This document shows positions 62,551-64,000 of a DNA stretch of 64,000 nt, in pieces. Source of the stretch: Desulforapulum sp034007745 (GTDB taxonomy: Bacteria; Desulfobacterota; Desulfobacteria; Desulfobacterales; Desulfobacteraceae); the NCBI GenBank assembly GCA_034007745.1, contig JAVEQI010000001.1:62001-126000 (forward strand), written 5' to 3'. The notes under the pieces are model-generated. The model saw nothing but the letters and a program-made list of their open reading frames with translations. It was not told the origin of the DNA and did not search any database. Made by a program: the position numbers and the translations under genes. How positions within the stretch are numbered: the stretch's first letter is position 1; each line of letters begins with the position of its first letter.

Positions 62551-64000
62551 TTAATCCATGAAAGGATATCGATAATCCGTGGGGGGCACAAAGGTTTCTT
62601 TTACCGTACGTGCGCTGACCCAGCGATAGAGGTTCAACGGACTTCCTGCCTTGTCGTTGGTGCCGGAGGCCCTGGCACCGCCAAAGGGCTGCTGACCGAC
62701 AACCGCCCCGGTTGGCTTATCATTAATGTAAAAGTTGCCCGCCGCATGGGTCAAAACCTTTCTCGCCTTGAGAACGGCAGCTCTATCCGTTGCAAAGATA
62801 GCACCGGTCAGGGCGTACTCCGAGGTAGAATCGCAAAGCTCAAGGGTCATGTCGTAATCTGCATCCTCATACACATAAATTGTGAGGACCGGCCCGAAAA
62901 TTTCTTCTTTCATGGTCTTAAAGTCAGGTTTTTTCGCCACTACTACTGTAGGTTCGACAAAATAACCAACAGAATCGTCAAATCCTCCGCCAGCAATAAT
63001 TTCGGCATCATCGCTGTTCTTTGCAAACTCAATATAACCTGTGATGGTGTCAAAGGCGCTCTTATCAATAACGGCATTGACAAAGTTTGAAAAATCCTCT
63101 GGCGGCCCCATCTTGATGGTTGCCATTGTCCCTGTCAGAGTCTCCTTTAATTCCTTCCACATGGAGGCAGGCACATAGGCCCTGGATGCGGCGGAACACT
63201 TCTGGCCCTGGTATTCAAAGGCACCTCTTATCATTGCGGTGGATACGGCGTCCACGTCTGCCGACTCATGAACAAAGATGAAATCCTTGCCCCCCGTCTC
63301 ACCGACAATCCTGGGATAACTGCCGTAAAGTTCAAGGTTGTTTGCCGCAGCCGTCCAGATGTTTCTGAACACCCGGGTTGAACCTGTGAAGTGAACCCCT
63401 GCAAAGTCAGGATGATTGATCGCAGGTGTCCCCACATCAGCTCCCGAACCTGGAATAAAGTTTATAATTCCATCGGGAACACCCGCCTTTCTAAAAATTT
63501 CCATGATCAGATGACCGGAATAAACGGCCGTAGATGCCGGCTTCCAAAGAACCGTATTACCCATCATGGCGGGTGCGGAACAGAGGTTGCCTGCAATGGC
63601 GGTAAAGTTGAACGGTGAAATGGCAAATACAAACCCCTCAAGGGGCCTGTACTCAAGCTGGTTCCAGATGCCGGGATCGGAAACGGGCTGATCCCTATAA
63701 ATCTGGGTCGCATAATATGTATTGAATCGCAAAAAATCGATCAATTCACAGGCAGCGTCAATCTCAGCCTGCATGGCATTCTTTCCCTGACCAAGCATTG
63801 TTGCGGCGTTGATCCGCATGCGATAGGGTCCTGAAATAAGGTCGGCCACCTTTTTAAAGATGGCAAGCCTGTCCTGCCAGGGCATGTGCAGCCATTGCTT
63901 TGCGGCGCTCTTTGCCGCATCGGCTGCCATTTCCACTTCTTTTTCACCTGCCATGTGATAGGTGGCAAGGGTATGATTGTGGTCATGGGGAACCCGGCAG
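62551..64000 (-). CDS. pruA: L-glutamate gamma-semialdehyde (1-pyrroline-5-carboxylate) dehydrogenase, 5' end missing
   Basis: NAD-dependent aldehyde dehydrogenase of proline breakdown. The frame stays open through the right edge (CRVPHDHNHTLATYH precedes the ATG at 63954, in line with the family), so the true start lies outside. About 482 of some 540 residues are visible. Family blocks: FNFTAIAGNLCSAPAMMGN, VHFTGSTRVFRNIW, the catalytic glutamate in VGETGGKDF, the catalytic cysteine in FEYQGQKCSAASRAYVP, and KEEIFGPVLTIYVY. It belongs to the free-standing P5C dehydrogenase type, not the PutA fusion. Converges on formate dehydrogenase across 240 bp of palindromic repeats. Confidence 0.93.
   Translation of the reverse strand, partial: CRVPHDHNHTLATYHMAGEKEVEMAADAAKSAAKQWLHMPWQDRLAIFKKVADLISGPYRMRINAATMLGQGKNAMQAEIDAACELIDFLRFNTYYATQIYRDQPVSDPGIWNQLEYRPLEGFVFAISPFNFTAIAGNLCSAPAMMGNTVLWKPASTAVYSGHLIMEIFRKAGVPDGIINFIPGSGADVGTPAINHPDFAGVHFTGSTRVFRNIWTAAANNLELYGSYPRIVGETGGKDFIFVHESADVDAVSTAMIRGAFEYQGQKCSAASRAYVPASMWKELKETLTGTMATIKMGPPEDFSNFVNAVIDKSAFDTITGYIEFAKNSDDAEIIAGGGFDDSVGYFVEPTVVVAKKPDFKTMKEEIFGPVLTIYVYEDADYDMTLELCDSTSEYALTGAIFATDRAAVLKARKVLTHAAGNFYINDKPTGAVVGQQPFGGARASGTNDKAGSPLNLYRWVSARTVKETFVPPTDYRYPFMD

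Overview
The window reads as a piece of chromosome from a strictly anaerobic, Gram-negative sulfate reducer of the Desulfobacteraceae type (Desulfobacterium/Desulforapulum-like). This placement is inferred from the mixture of genes: an Rnf complex with an oversized RnfB, a selenocysteine formate dehydrogenase, an adenylate kinase with the Cys/His metal knot known from Desulfovibrio gigas, and a deltaproteobacterial core operon. No rRNA, phage, transposase gene or CRISPR array was found.

Layout. 1-4.8 kb (+): end of an rnf operon (rnfE partial, rnfA, an rnfB fused to a GltD-like flavoprotein), then a cyclic-nucleotide-binding-domain protein and apbE, the flavin transferase that matures Rnf. 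4.7-10.8 kb: a YhcC-like radical SAM gene (-) and a (+) run of mnmG, a CbpA-type dnaJ, hpt and a zinc-ribbon/DUF3426 membrane protein, closed by tRNA-Met. 10.9-12.6 kb (-): an orphan PAS sensor kinase. 12.8-35.5 kb (-): a long, densely packed series, in transcription order rho, rpmE, prfA, prmC, rpsB, tsf, pyrH, frr, uppS, cdsA, dxr, rseP, purL (with PurS-like N-terminus), purQ, alpha-2-macroglobulin and pbpC. 36-40.5 kb (+): adk, rpsU, folC, tRNA-Arg(CCG), a GT4 glycosyltransferase and a methyltransferase. 41.1-48.7 kb (+): narGHJI plus a TDT-family channel/transporter. 49-55.9 kb (-): a conserved hypothetical gene, rnj, ftsK, a methyltransferase, an atypical disulfide-reductase-like flavoprotein and a META lipoprotein. 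56-57 kb (+): manganese-type pyrophosphatase ppaC. 57.1-62.3 kb: a second RnfB-GltD fusion (-) divergent from a selenocysteine formate dehydrogenase (+) whose in-frame TGA is followed by a textbook bacterial SECIS hairpin. 62.6-64 kb (-): pruA, cut by the window edge.

How it fits together. The energy genes concern ferredoxin, NAD(P)H and formate: Rnf pumps ions on ferredoxin oxidation, ApbE installs its covalent FMN, and two RnfB-GltD fusions suggest extra electron entry or exit points, one of them next to formate dehydrogenase. The nar operon would add quinol-linked nitrate respiration; it has no NarK, and the TDT gene takes the place where a nitrate/nitrite transporter would be expected. 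The rest is housekeeping (translation, isoprenoid/phospholipid/peptidoglycan precursors, purines, chromosome segregation, RNA turnover).

Intergenic DNA is rich in small repeats: heptamer repeats and palindromes at gene ends, two families of short palindromes, and a roughly 180-bp near-perfect hairpin element with a decayed half copy 28 kb away.
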